In this document: in pieces, positions 7,514 to 17,733 of the stretch | Layout of the letters: each line of letters begins with the position of its first letter | Position numbering within the stretch: position 1 is the stretch's first letter | Origin: Pseudomonadota bacterium | Lineage (GTDB): Bacteria; Pseudomonadota; Alphaproteobacteria; Sphingomonadales; Sphingomonadaceae | Direction of reading: 5' to 3' | Length of the DNA: 29,530 nt | Assembly: GCA_023424095.1 (NCBI GenBank) | Contig: JAFAEG010000135.1 | Coordinates: 1 to 29,530, forward strand | The notes under the pieces: model-generated | Database searches by the model: none | What the model was told of the DNA's origin: nothing | The model's input: only the letters and a program-made list of their open reading frames with translations | Position numbers and translations under genes: made by a program

Positions 7514-7980
7514 CCGACTATTTCATCCTCAAATTCCTGCACATCATCGGTTCGACCATGCTGATCGGCACCGGCGCGGGCATCGCTTTCTTCATGCTGA
7601 TGGCGCACCGCACGGGCGAAGCGGCGACGGTCGCCGCGGTGGCGCGGATCGTGGTGATCGCCGACTGGCTGTTCACCGCGACCGCCGTACTGGTGCAGCC
7701 GATCACTGGCGCCTTGCTGGCCTGGGAAACGGGCTATTCGCTGTTCGACGGCTGGATCGCGGTTTCGCTGATCCTCTATTTCGTCATCGGCGCCTTCTGG
7801 CTGCCGGTGGTGTGGATGCAGAAGCGGATGCGCGACCTGGCGCGCGCGGCGGCCGCGGCGGGCGCGCCTTTGCCCCCTACTTATCATCGCCTGTACCGAT
7901 GGTGGTTCGCTTTCGGCTTCCCCGCCTTCGGCGCGATCCTGGCGATCGTCTGGCTGATGATCACCAAGCCGGCTTTCTGA
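7510..7980 (+). CDS. DUF2269 family integral membrane protein
   Basis: The ATG at 7510 overlaps the preceding gene's stop and gives 156 aa; the in-frame GTG at 7426 lies inside the DoxX-like region. Four membrane segments are visible: about 7-28 (FLHIIGSTMLIGTGAGIAFF), 47-70, 77-97 and 130-150. The early LKFLHI and the central ADWLFTATAVLVQPITG block are typical of DUF2269 proteins. The biochemical role of this family is unknown. The overlap with the SDR-DoxX gene implies one transcript and probably a shared membrane-associated redox function (inference). Nothing indicates a specific substrate. Confidence 0.85.
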   Translation: MTDYFILKFLHIIGSTMLIGTGAGIAFFMLMAHRTGEAATVAAVARIVVIADWLFTATAVLVQPITGALLAWETGYSLFDGWIAVSLILYFVIGAFWLPVVWMQKRMRDLARAAAAAGAPLPPTYHRLYRWWFAFGFPAFGAILAIVWLMITKPAF

Positions 7981-8113
7981 CCGGCGGCGAGCGCGCCCTG
8001 CCGGCGTTGCGGGCGCCTCACCCGCTACGGCGAGGCCGTAAAAACCGCGCTCGGAGGCCGGAAGTTGCGCTTCGTGGGTTGCGGTTCGCTACCCGGGCAT
8101 TCAGGGAGAGGCA

Positions 8114-11035
8114 GTGTCAGATAATGTAATGCTGTGGATCATGCTGGCGCTTCCCTTCATCGGAAGCGTTGGGGCCGCCTTCCTGCCGGCGCGTTCGCGT
8201 AACGCGGCGGGCCTGCTCGCGGGCGCCGTGGCGCTGGCGGGCAGCGTGCTGGCGATCCTGCTCTATTCCCGCGTCGCGGAAGGGACGCCGCTGCGCACGG
8301 AGCTGGAATGGCTGCCCTCGCTGGGGCTCGATTTCGTCCTGCGGCTGGACGGCCTGTCGTGGATCTTCGCGTTCCTGGTGCTGGCCATCGGCTTCCTCGT
8401 CGTTCTCTACGCGCGCTATTACATGTCGCCCGAGGACCCGGTCCCGCGCTTCTTCTCCTTCCTGCTCGCCTTCATGGGCGCGATGCTCGGCCTGGTCCTG
8501 TCCGGCAATCTCGTCCAGCTCGCTTTCTTCTGGGAGCTGACCAGCCTCTTTTCCTTCCTGCTGATCGGCTATTGGCACCACCACCAACGCGCACGCGACG
8601 CGGCCCGGATGGCGCTGATCGTGACCGCGACCGGCGGCTTGTGCCTGCTGCTCGGCGTGCTGCTGCTCGGGAAGATCGTCGGCAGCTACGACGTCGATGT
8701 CGTGCTCGCGTCGAAGGAGCTGATCCAGTCCAGCGCGCTCTATCTGCCGGCCCTGATCCTGATCCTGATCGGCGCCTTCACCAAGAGCGCGCAATTCCCG
8801 TTCCACTTCTGGTTGCCGCACGCGATGGCGGCGCCGACCCCGGTTTCGGCCTATCTCCACTCGGCGACCCTGGTGAAGGCGGGCATCTTCGTCCTGCTCC
8901 TGCTCTGGCCGGTGCTGGCGGGGACGGACAGCTGGTATCTGATCGTCACCACGGCGGGGCTCGCCACCCTGCTGTTCGGCGCCTGGGCAGCGATGTTCCA
9001 GAACGACCTCAAGGGCCTGCTCGCTTATTCGACGATCAGCCATCTGGGCCTGATCGTCCTGCTGCTGGGCCTGGGCAGCCCGTTGGCCGCGGTCGCGGCG
9101 ATCTTCCACACGCTGAACCACGCGACCTTCAAGGCGTCCTTGTTCATGGCCGCCGGCATCGTCGATCACGAAACCGGGACACGCGACCTGCGGCGGCTGA
9201 GCGGCCTGTTCAAATATATGCCGATCACCGCCACCCTCGCGATGGTGGCGGCGGCGGCGATGGCCGGCGTGCCGCTGCTGAACGGCTTCCTGTCGAAGGA
9301 GATGTTCCTGGCCGAAGCGCTGGAGAATCACCGCGGCCTCATCCTCGATCAGGCGCTGCCGATCCTCTCCACGCTCGCCCTCGCCTTCAGCGTGCTTTAT
9401 TCCGTGCGCTTCATTCACCAGACCTTCTTCGGCCCGCCGCCGGTCGACCTGCCGCATCAGCCCAAGGAGGCGCCGGGCTGGATGCGGCTGCCGATCGAGG
9501 TGTTGGTGCTCGCCTGCCTGATCGTCGGCATCGTGCCCGCACTCACCATCGCCCCGGTGCTCGACACCGCCGCACGCTCGGTGCTGGGCGATCAGACCCC
9601 TTATTACAGCCTCGCCATCTGGCACGGCTTCACCATTCCTTTGCTCCTCAGCATCGTCGCATTGGTGGCCGGGACGATCGGCTATCTGGTCTTCCGCAAG
9701 CAGCTGAACCGGATCGAGGACGCGCCTTTGGTGCGCCGGGTCAAAGGCCGCCGTGCCTTCGAAGGCACGCTCGGCGCCATCGTCACCGGCGCGCGCTGGC
9801 TGCTTCGGCTGGTCGGTCCGCAAGGCCTGCAGCCACAATTGCGGGTCCTGCTGCTGATCGCCTTGCTCGTCGCTCTGCTGCCCTTCCTGCGCGACGGCTA
9901 CAGCTTGGGGGCTCAGCCGCTCACCCTGATCGACCCCGGCTTCGCGGTAATCTGGATCGTCGGCGGCGCCTGCGCGATCGGCGCGGCCTGGCAGGCGAAA
10001 TATCACCGCCTGACCGCCCTGGTGCTGATGGCCGGCGCAGGCTTGGCGAGCTGCATCAGCTTCGTCTGGCTGTCCGCGCCCGACCTCGCGATCACCCAAT
10101 TGCTGGTCGAGACGGTCACGACCGTCCTGCTTCTGCTCGGCCTGCGCTGGCTGCCGCGCCGGCTGCAGGAGGTCCATTCCTCACCCGCCGGCCGCAAACG
10201 GGCCGTGGTGCGGCGCGCGCGCGACCTCACCATCGCCGTCCTGGCCGGAATCGGCATGGCGCTGCTGAGCTATGCGATCATGTCGCGGCCGCTGCCCGAC
10301 ACGGTGTCGCGCGAATTCATCGAGCGCGCCTATCCGGATGCCGGCGGCATGAATGTCGTCAACGTCATCCTGGTCGATTTCCGCGCTTTCGACACGCTGG
10401 GCGAGATCACCGTGCTGGCGATCGTCGCGCTCACCATCTTCGCGCTATTGCGCCGGTTCCGGCCGGCGATCGAGAGCGTTCGCACGCCTGAGCAGCAGCG
10501 CGTGCAGGACGCCTATGACGACGCCCGCGAGGATCGGGCGGTCGGCGATACGCTCAAGGATTATCTGCTCATTCCCCGGATCATCATGCACTGGCTGTTC
10601 CCGGTCATCGTCACTTTGTCGCTCTATCTGTTCATCCGCGGGCACGACATGCCGGGCGGCGGCTTCGCGGCCGGCATCACTTTGTCGACCGGCCTGATCC
10701 TGCAATATATGGCGCTCGGCACCCGCAAGGTGGAGATGCGGCTGCGCGTCCGCCCGATCCTGTGGATCGGGGTCGGGCTGGGCATCGCGGTCACCGTCGG
10801 CGCGGCGTCCTTGCTGTTCGGCTATCCCTTCCTCACCTCCTGGTTCCGCTATGCGGAGGTGCCGCTGATCGGAACCGTGCCGATGGCGAGCGCCTTGCTG
10901 TTCGATCTGGGCGTGTTCCTGCTCGTTGTCGGCGCGACGGCGCTGATCCTGGTGGCGCTCGCCCACCAGTCGATCCGTATGCCGCGCGCCAAGGCCGTCC
11001 CCCCACCTGCCGAACCGGCCGAGGGAGAGGGCTGA
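8114..11035 (+). CDS. mrpA: Mrp-type cation/H+ antiporter subunit A fused to subunit B
   Basis: The largest subunit of a multisubunit monovalent cation/proton antiporter in the inner membrane. GTG start 8114, with GGAG at 8105-8108; 973 aa. Residues about 70-500 are the proton-pumping module shared with the complex I NuoL family, including FFWELTSLFSFLLIG with Glu141 and FTKSAQFPFHFWLPHA with Lys224; Lys255 lies in the LVKAG segment. These correspond to residues essential in Bacillus MrpA. The middle part (about 580-790) is the MrpA-specific tail. From about 820 (RIIMHWLFPVIVTLSLYLFIRGHDMPGGGF) the protein is MrpB, with the GHDMPGGGF signature. The A-B fusion defines the six-gene Mrp type common in proteobacteria. 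mrpC starts by TGATG overlap. Alternative names are mnhA and phaAB. Confidence 0.95.
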   Translation: MSDNVMLWIMLALPFIGSVGAAFLPARSRNAAGLLAGAVALAGSVLAILLYSRVAEGTPLRTELEWLPSLGLDFVLRLDGLSWIFAFLVLAIGFLVVLYARYYMSPEDPVPRFFSFLLAFMGAMLGLVLSGNLVQLAFFWELTSLFSFLLIGYWHHHQRARDAARMALIVTATGGLCLLLGVLLLGKIVGSYDVDVVLASKELIQSSALYLPALILILIGAFTKSAQFPFHFWLPHAMAAPTPVSAYLHSATLVKAGIFVLLLLWPVLAGTDSWYLIVTTAGLATLLFGAWAAMFQNDLKGLLAYSTISHLGLIVLLLGLGSPLAAVAAIFHTLNHATFKASLFMAAGIVDHETGTRDLRRLSGLFKYMPITATLAMVAAAAMAGVPLLNGFLSKEMFLAEALENHRGLILDQALPILSTLALAFSVLYSVRFIHQTFFGPPPVDLPHQPKEAPGWMRLPIEVLVLACLIVGIVPALTIAPVLDTAARSVLGDQTPYYSLAIWHGFTIPLLLSIVALVAGTIGYLVFRKQLNRIEDAPLVRRVKGRRAFEGTLGAIVTGARWLLRLVGPQGLQPQLRVLLLIALLVALLPFLRDGYSLGAQPLTLIDPGFAVIWIVGGACAIGAAWQAKYHRLTALVLMAGAGLASCISFVWLSAPDLAITQLLVETVTTVLLLLGLRWLPRRLQEVHSSPAGRKRAVVRRARDLTIAVLAGIGMALLSYAIMSRPLPDTVSREFIERAYPDAGGMNVVNVILVDFRAFDTLGEITVLAIVALTIFALLRRFRPAIESVRTPEQQRVQDAYDDAREDRAVGDTLKDYLLIPRIIMHWLFPVIVTLSLYLFIRGHDMPGGGFAAGITLSTGLILQYMALGTRKVEMRLRVRPILWIGVGLGIAVTVGAASLLFGYPFLTSWFRYAEVPLIGTVPMASALLFDLGVFLLVVGATALILVALAHQSIRMPRAKAVPPPAEPAEGEG

Positions 11036-11376
11036 TGGAACTCGTCCTTTCCCTCGCCATCGGCGTGCTGACCGCATCCGGCATCTGGCTGGTGCTTCGC
11101 CCGCGCACCTTCCAGGTCGTGCTCGGCCTGTCGCTGCTGTCCTACGCGGTGAACCTGTTCATCTACGCCATGGGCCGCGTGCGCATCGATGCGCCGCCGA
11201 TCCTCGACGGCAAGGGCCCGGCCGACCCCGCCCTCTATGCCGATCCCCTTCCCCAGGCGCTCGTGCTCACCGCGATCGTCATCTCCTTCGCGATGACGGC
11301 CTTGATGCTCGTCCTCCTCCTCGCCGCGCGCGGCCTGACCGGCACCGACCATGTCGATGGGAAGGAGCCGGACTGA
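11035..11376 (+). CDS. mrpC: Mrp antiporter subunit C
   Basis: A NuoK-like subunit of 113 aa with three membrane helices: about 1-20, 26-46 and 73-98. The ATG at 11035 shares its A with the mrpA stop (TGATG); a longer in-frame reading from 10762 only runs back inside mrpA. The segment LVLRPRTFQVVLGLSLLSYAVNLFIY is typical of MrpC, and DPLPQALVLTAIVISFA matches the family's conserved C-terminal helix. It joins subunits A and D in the membrane arm. It overlaps mrpD by 1 nt. Confidence 0.95.
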   Translation: MELVLSLAIGVLTASGIWLVLRPRTFQVVLGLSLLSYAVNLFIYAMGRVRIDAPPILDGKGPADPALYADPLPQALVLTAIVISFAMTALMLVLLLAARGLTGTDHVDGKEPD

Positions 11377-13007
11377 TGGAAAGCTGGCGCGACCATCTCA
11401 TCGTCCTGCCGATCCTGCTGCCGCTCGCTGGAGCGGCGCTGATGCTGTTGCTCGACGAGCAACGGCTGCGCACCAAGCGCGCGATCAGCATCGGCGTGGT
11501 GCTCTCCTTGATCCTGCTCTCGGGACTGACGCTGCAGAACGTGACCTTCGCCGGTTTTGCCGGGGAGCCGGTGACGCGCGTCTATCAGATCGGCAATTGG
11601 CCGGCGCCGTTCGGCATCGTGCTGGTCGCGGACTGGCTCTCGGCGATCATGCTGGCGCTCACCGCCCTGCTTGGCCTGGCGAGTCTGATCTACGCGACGG
11701 CCCGCTGGGACACGGCCGGGCCCCGCTTCCACGCTTTGTTTCTGCTCCAATTGATGGGCCTGAATGGCGCCTTCCTGACCGGCGACATCTTCAACCTGTT
11801 CGTCTTCTTCGAAGTGCTGCTGGCCGCCTCCTACGGCCTGATGCTGCACGGTTCGGGCAAGGCCCGGGTCACGGCGGGCCTGCATTATGTCGTGATCAAC
11901 GTCGCCGCCTCCTTGCTCTTCCTGATCGGCGCCGCGCTCATCTACGGCGTCTGCGGGACGCTCAACATGGCCGACCTCGCCGTGCGCATCCCGGAGATCG
12001 CACCGGAGGATATCGCCCTGTTCCAGGCCGGCATGGCGACTTTGGGCGCGGCGTTCCTGATCAAGGCCGGGATGTGGCCGCTCGGCCTGTGGTTGCCGAC
12101 CACTTATGCCGCCGCCGCCCCGCCGGTCGGCGGGCTGTTCGCGATCCTCAGCAAGGTCGGGGTCTATGCTTTGCTGCGCGTCTATCTCCTGCTGTTCGGC
12201 ACGGACGAAAGCCCGATGCAGAGCTTCGGCGGCGAGCTTCTGCTCTATGGCGGCATCGCGACGATCATCTTCGGCACGATCGGCCTGCTGGCGACGCGGA
12301 CGCTGACCCGCATTGGCGGCTATGGCGTGCTCATCTCGTCCGGCACCCTGCTCGCCGCTCTGGGCTCCGGCGAGGGCGCTGTGCTCGGCGCGGTGATCTT
12401 CTACCTGGTCAGCTCCACGCTGGCGCTCGGCGCCTTCTTCATGCTGATCGAGCTGGTCGAGCGGCAGGAATATGGCGACCAGCCGGTCGCGCCGATGGAG
12501 CCGGTTTTCGACGACGAATATGTCTGGGCCCCGGACGCCAGCCGCGAGGATGAGGTCGGCATCGCCATTCCGGGGACCGTCGCCATCCTGGGCGGCGCCT
12601 TCATCTTCGTGGCTTTGCTGCTCGCCGGCCTCCCGCCTTTGTCCGGCTTCGTCGGCAAGTTCGCGTTGATGGACGGCCTGATCGGGCTGCACGATCCGAT
12701 CGCGGTCTCGACCTGGTTGCTGATCATCCTCATCATCATCTCCGGCCTGGCAACCCTGATCGCCACCTCGCGCGCCGGTATCGACCTGCTCTGGCAGCCG
12801 TCGGACAAGCCCCAGCCGGTGCTTCGCGTGGCGGAGGCGGCGCCGATCGGGCTGTTGCTCGCCGTCTGCCTCGCGCTTACCATCTTCGCCGGCCCGGTGA
12901 TGAATTATATGGAGCGGACCGGCCGCTCGCTCGAGGATCGCGGCGGCTATATCGGCAAGGTGATGTCGGTCCCGCGCGTGCCGCCCCTGCGCGAGGGCGC
13001 GAAATGA
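11376..13007 (+). CDS. mrpD: Mrp antiporter subunit D
   Basis: The second antiporter-like (NuoM/NuoN-type) proton-translocating subunit, 543 aa and polytopic. Conserved charged positions are present: Glu146 in LFVFFEVLLAASYGL, and lysines in LIKAGMWPLGLWLPTTYAAA and LSKVGVYALLR. A hydrophilic, acidic insertion around 373-394 (VAPMEPVFDDEYVWAP) lies between membrane helices, so it should be a loop. The ATG overlaps mrpC by 1 nt and the stop overlaps mrpE by 4 nt. Within the complex it pairs with subunit A to couple proton flow to Na+ or K+ export. Confidence 0.95.
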   Translation: MESWRDHLIVLPILLPLAGAALMLLLDEQRLRTKRAISIGVVLSLILLSGLTLQNVTFAGFAGEPVTRVYQIGNWPAPFGIVLVADWLSAIMLALTALLGLASLIYATARWDTAGPRFHALFLLQLMGLNGAFLTGDIFNLFVFFEVLLAASYGLMLHGSGKARVTAGLHYVVINVAASLLFLIGAALIYGVCGTLNMADLAVRIPEIAPEDIALFQAGMATLGAAFLIKAGMWPLGLWLPTTYAAAAPPVGGLFAILSKVGVYALLRVYLLLFGTDESPMQSFGGELLLYGGIATIIFGTIGLLATRTLTRIGGYGVLISSGTLLAALGSGEGAVLGAVIFYLVSSTLALGAFFMLIELVERQEYGDQPVAPMEPVFDDEYVWAPDASREDEVGIAIPGTVAILGGAFIFVALLLAGLPPLSGFVGKFALMDGLIGLHDPIAVSTWLLIILIIISGLATLIATSRAGIDLLWQPSDKPQPVLRVAEAAPIGLLLAVCLALTIFAGPVMNYMERTGRSLEDRGGYIGKVMSVPRVPPLREGAK

Positions 13008-13486
13008 AGCGCCTGCTCCCGCACCCGATAACGGCGGCCGCTTTGCTGGTGATGTGGCTGCTGCTCAACCAGTCCATCGCCCTCGGTCACATCGTGCTCG
13101 GCGCGGTGATCGCGGTGGCGGCATCGCATGCCATGGCGCTGCTTCGGCTGGAGCCGGTCCGCATCGGCTCGTTCAGCGCCATCCTGCGGCTTGCCGCCAT
13201 CGTGCTGGTGGACGTCATCCGCTCGAACATCGCGGTCGCCGGCATCGTCCTGTTCAACAAGAAGCGCGTGTCCGGCTTCGTCCAGCTGCCGCTCGACCTG
13301 CGCAGCACGAACGGGCTCGCGGTGCTGGCCTGCATCATCACCGCGACGCCGGGCACGATCTGGGTCCAGTTCGACCGCGCCGACGGCATATTGCTGGTCC
13401 ATGTGCTCGACCTGGTGGACGAGGATGAATGGATCCAGTTGATCAAGCAGCGCTATGAAAGGCTCCTGATGGAGATCTTCCCATGA
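13004..13486 (+). CDS. mrpE: Mrp antiporter subunit E
   Basis: A 160-aa subunit that starts by ATGA overlap with mrpD. Two hydrophobic segments at about 8-30 and 33-47 and a third at 58-82 precede a cytoplasmic domain. The conserved middle and end, with NGLAVLACIITATPGTIWV and the VLDLVDEDEW stretch, are characteristic of MrpE. In the family this subunit is needed for assembly and stability rather than for proton conduction itself. The stop overlaps mrpF by 4 nt. Confidence 0.94.
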   Translation: MKRLLPHPITAAALLVMWLLLNQSIALGHIVLGAVIAVAASHAMALLRLEPVRIGSFSAILRLAAIVLVDVIRSNIAVAGIVLFNKKRVSGFVQLPLDLRSTNGLAVLACIITATPGTIWVQFDRADGILLVHVLDLVDEDEWIQLIKQRYERLLMEIFP

Positions 13487-13764
13487 CGATCTCCGCTCTG
13501 GCGCTGGTCATCACCATCGCGCAGGTCATGCTGGGGGTCGCAATGGCCCTCGCCGCCTGGCGCATCTTCCTGGGCCCGCGGGCTCAGGACAAGGTGCTGG
13601 GTCTCGACACCCTGTATGTGAACACGATGCTGCTGCTGCTCACCTTCGGCATCCAGACCGGCCGCACGCTCTATTTCGAAGCGGCCTTGATCATCGCCGT
13701 GCTCGGCTCGGTCGGCACCATGGCCCTCGCCAAATTCCTGATGCGCGGCGAGGTGATCGAATGA
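13483..13764 (+). CDS. mrpF: Mrp antiporter subunit F
   Basis: A small 93-aa, three-helix subunit that starts by ATGA overlap with mrpE. The family block RIFLGPRAQDKVLGLDTLYVN (about 27-47), with its conserved Asp residues, is present and is followed by helices at about 47-62 and 66-84. The length and motif fit MrpF/MnhF. The stop overlaps mrpG by 4 nt. Confidence 0.94.
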   Translation: MTISALALVITIAQVMLGVAMALAAWRIFLGPRAQDKVLGLDTLYVNTMLLLLTFGIQTGRTLYFEAALIIAVLGSVGTMALAKFLMRGEVIE

Positions 13765-14144
13765 ACCAGGCCCCCGACCTTCCGCTGTGGGCGGCGATCC
13801 TCGTCGGCCTGTTCGTGCTGGGCGGCGCGACCTTCACCTTGATCGGCTCGATCGGCCTGCTGCGCTTCAAGTCGTTCTACGAGCGGGTCCACCCGCCGAC
13901 CCTCGGGACGACGATGGGGGCGATGCTGATCATCCTGGGCTCGGTGATCTGCTATTCGGTGCTGCAGACCCGCTTCCTGCTGCACGAACTGCTGATCGCC
14001 GGCTTCGTCGCGCTCACCACGCCAGTCTCGCTGATGCTGCTGGCGCGCGCCGCCATCTATCGCGACCGGACCATGGGCGAAAGCGGCGTCCCGCCCCATT
14101 CCGATCGCTCGACGGGCGGCGACACGGTGGAAACCCGCGAATAG
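13761..14144 (+). CDS. mrpG: Mrp antiporter subunit G
   Basis: The final subunit of the operon, 127 aa, starting by ATGA overlap with mrpF. Three helices at about 9-32, 48-65 and 70-95 surround the diagnostic GSIGLLRFKSFYERVHPPTLGTTMG stretch. The last 30 residues are hydrophilic. The operon ends here; only 21 nt separate it from the convergent MFS gene and I see no intrinsic terminator in that gap. Confidence 0.94.
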   Translation: MNQAPDLPLWAAILVGLFVLGGATFTLIGSIGLLRFKSFYERVHPPTLGTTMGAMLIILGSVICYSVLQTRFLLHELLIAGFVALTTPVSLMLLARAAIYRDRTMGESGVPPHSDRSTGGDTVETRE

Positions 14145-14165
14145 GCCCAGGTCCCGGGCCCGACG

Positions 14166-15851
14166 CTAGGACGAGCGGGTGGGATCGGTCAGCGGCTCGG
14201 GCATTTCTCCCGGGCCGGGGCCCGCCAGGGACGGCAGCGAGCCGGTCTGCCGCTCGATCATCCGGCGCACCTTCGGCGGCTCTTCGCCCTGGTGGAGGGC
14301 GCGAAGTCGCTCCGGGATCAGCGCATCGGCCTGGGTGATGCGATTGTTGTGGCGGATATAATCCAGCCAGGTCGCGGTATGATAACGCTCGATCCAGATT
14401 TCGGGATCGGCGAGGTCACGCAGCAGGGTCCAGTGCAGCGCCCCGTCGCGGCGGCGGATGCGGCGGCGGTCGGCCATCGCCGCCAGGAATTCCAAGATAT
14501 CCTCCTGGCGAATGACATATTCGATCGTGATCACGATCGGGCCGCTGCGATGCTTGAGCGGCACTTCGGTGTCCGGCTCGTCCCAGCGGCGGAGCGGATC
14601 GAGATCGATCTCCTGCGCTTGCAGCAAGCGCAGGCGCAGGCCGAGCAGCGCGCAGGCGGCGATTACCCCCGTCGCGATCAGCAGGGCGGTCGGCAGGCCG
14701 CTGCCGGCCGCGATCACCCCCCATAGCCAGGCGCCGGCCGCCATGCCGCCGAACGCCGCCATCTGGTAGAGCGCAAGCGATCGCGCGACGACCCAGCGCG
14801 GTGCCGACATCTGCACGCTGATGTTGAAGGTCGACAAAGTCAGCACCCAGCCCGCCCCGGCGATCAGCAAGGCAAGCATCGAGAGGAACAGATTGGCGCT
14901 GAGCCCGAACAGGGCCGCCGCCGCCGCGAAGGCGAGGCTCGACCAGCGCACGATGCCCTCGGTCGACAATGCGCTGCGCAGGCGCGGGCTGGCGAACGCC
15001 CCCGCCACCGCGCCGATACCGAACGCGCCGAGCAGCATGCCATAGGTCAGCGGCCCGCCGCCGATCACGTCGCGGGCGACCAGCGGCATCAAGGCGGTCA
15101 CCGCGCTCGCCCCTGCCCCGAACACGAAGCTGCGGACGAGCACGACCCGGATGGCGGGCGACATCGACGCGTAGCGTACGCCGGCGGCCATGGCGTGACC
15201 GATCGTCTCGCGCGGCAGCAATTGCGGCGGCCGCTCGGGCCGCCAGCGGGCCAGCACCGCGATCAGCCCGACATAGCTGAGCGCATTGACCGCGAACGCC
15301 GCGGCCGCGCCAAAGGCGGCGACGATCGCACCGCCGATCGCGGGCCCCAGGCTGCGCGCAATGTTGAACCCCATGCTGTTCAGCCCGATCGCGGCCGGCA
15401 GGTGGGTGCGAGGCACCATCTCGCCGACCGAGGCTTGCCAGGCCGGGCCGTTGAACGCGGTGCCGCAGCCGATCAGGAAGGTGAAGACGAGCAGCAGCCA
15501 GGGCGTGATCAGGCCGGCCCACGCGCATACGGCCAGCGCCACCGAGACGATGAGCATGAAGAGTTGCGCGCCGAGCATCACCTTGCGCCGGTCGAGATTG
15601 TCGGCGACGGCGCCGGCGAACAGCGACAGCAGCATGATCGGCAGGGTGATCGAGGCCTGCACCAAAGCGACCATTTCCGCCGAGGCGGTGATCGAGGTCA
15701 TCATCCACGACGCCCCGACCGACTGGATCAGCCCGCCGAAATTGGACGCCATGCTGGCGATCCAGACGGCGCGAAAGACGGGGTGGCGCAGCGGCGACAG
15801 CGCCGATGGACTGGGCGAAGCACCCTGCGATTCTGGCGCGGCGGGGGTCAC
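14166..15851 (-). CDS. MFS exporter of the MFS_3 type with C-terminal soluble domain
   Basis: A 561-aa major facilitator protein from a GTG at 15851, directly preceded by a purine-rich GAGGGGAGG. About 20 hydrophilic residues precede LRHPVFRAVWIASMASNFGG, the usual first helix of this group; then come some twelve membrane segments up to about residue 410, with the loop motif DNLDRRKVML after helix 2. The last 150 residues are soluble. They contain a ferredoxin-like segment (VITIEYVIRQEDILEFLAAMADRRR through WIERYHTATWLDYIRHN) that resembles an antibiotic-biosynthesis-monooxygenase fold. This architecture fits the transmembrane secretion effector family (PF05977). Substrate unknown. It sits 36 nt downstream of the thiolase gene and is probably cotranscribed with it. 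Confidence 0.85.
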   Translation of the reverse strand: MTPAAPESQGASPSPSALSPLRHPVFRAVWIASMASNFGGLIQSVGASWMMTSITASAEMVALVQASITLPIMLLSLFAGAVADNLDRRKVMLGAQLFMLIVSVALAVCAWAGLITPWLLLVFTFLIGCGTAFNGPAWQASVGEMVPRTHLPAAIGLNSMGFNIARSLGPAIGGAIVAAFGAAAAFAVNALSYVGLIAVLARWRPERPPQLLPRETIGHAMAAGVRYASMSPAIRVVLVRSFVFGAGASAVTALMPLVARDVIGGGPLTYGMLLGAFGIGAVAGAFASPRLRSALSTEGIVRWSSLAFAAAAALFGLSANLFLSMLALLIAGAGWVLTLSTFNISVQMSAPRWVVARSLALYQMAAFGGMAAGAWLWGVIAAGSGLPTALLIATGVIAACALLGLRLRLLQAQEIDLDPLRRWDEPDTEVPLKHRSGPIVITIEYVIRQEDILEFLAAMADRRRIRRRDGALHWTLLRDLADPEIWIERYHTATWLDYIRHNNRITQADALIPERLRALHQGEEPPKVRRMIERQTGSLPSLAGPGPGEMPEPLTDPTRSS

Positions 15852-15887
15852 CCTCCCCTCAATGCGCGAGCCGGTCGATCGTTGCCG

Positions 15888-17090
<1,203 letters not shown>

Positions 17091-17218
17091 TCAATTATCT
17101 CCTGCGTCCAAGCCGCTGCCCGTCTAGGCGCTGATTGCATCCTATGGAATGCCGGGCACATGCTTGGCCGCCGCGCCCCGATCGAGGGCGGCGAGCGACG
17201 GCAGCAATAAGGCTTGGC

Positions 17219-17596
17219 CTAGAGCCGGCCGTGCTGGTCCTCGGACTGGAACATCCGGTCCACTTCCATCACCAGATCCTTCAGGTGGAACGGCTTGGAC
17301 AGGACCTTGGCTTCCGGCGTGCGGCGGCCGGCCTTGAGCGCGACGGCGGCAAAGCCGGTGATGAACATGACGCGCACGTCGGGGCAGATTTCGGCGGCGC
17401 GCTGCGCCAGCTCGATGCCGTCCATTTCCGGCATGACGATGTCGGTCAGCAACAGGTCGAAGCGCTCGGCCTCGAGCAACGGCAGAGCGGCGGCGCCATT
17501 ATCGACCGACTGGACCTCGTAACCGACCCGCTCGAGCGCGCGAGCGAGGTAAAGCCGCATCGCCTCGTCATCTTCCGCCAGCAGGATCCTGATCAT
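17219..17596 (-). CDS. cpdR: Single-domain response regulator CpdR
   Basis: A 125-aa receiver domain without an output domain, starting at the ATG 17596 (MIRILLAEDD). Receiver residues are all present: acidic pocket Glu8-Asp9-Asp10, phosphoacceptor Asp52 in LLLTDIVMPEMDG, Thr80 in MFITGF and Lys101 in LSKPF. The C-terminal FHLKDLVMEVDRMF matches CpdR. In Caulobacter, unphosphorylated CpdR primes ClpXP to degrade cell-cycle proteins, and its phosphorylation runs through CckA-ChpT. That role here is by family knowledge. It is transcribed divergently from the N-formylglutamate amidohydrolase gene. Confidence 0.88.
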   Translation of the reverse strand: MIRILLAEDDEAMRLYLARALERVGYEVQSVDNGAAALPLLEAERFDLLLTDIVMPEMDGIELAQRAAEICPDVRVMFITGFAAVALKAGRRTPEAKVLSKPFHLKDLVMEVDRMFQSEDQHGRL

Positions 17597-17733
17597 CGCC
17601 CTTGTCGTCCTTGAACGCCCTTGCGGGCCTGTATGCGCGAAGTGGAATCGCAATGAAAGCGCGCGACGCAGGGTTAATGTCCCGCTTTGATATGGCGTTG
17701 CAGCTGTGCCACGCCTGCCATACACCCGCCGGC

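Noticed and set aside
8026..8044. Hairpin TACGGC/GCCGTA followed by AAAA before mrpA, as a terminator
   Set aside because: The T run would precede the stem on the minus strand and there is none after it on the plus strand, so it does not fit an intrinsic terminator; no minus-strand gene ends here.
8117..10177. Long open frame on the minus strand opposite mrpA, and the +1-shifted frame 8308-10491
   Set aside because: They are composition shadows of the high-GC mrpA gene: protein sequence is rich in Arg, Gln, Ala and Asp with no domain, while mrpA in the main frame is clearly a membrane subunit.
17660..17690. CtrA-like half site TTAA-N7 near the cpdR / amidohydrolase divergent region
   Set aside because: Only one TTAA half is present; the second half reads CTTT, so it falls short of TTAA-N7-TTAA.
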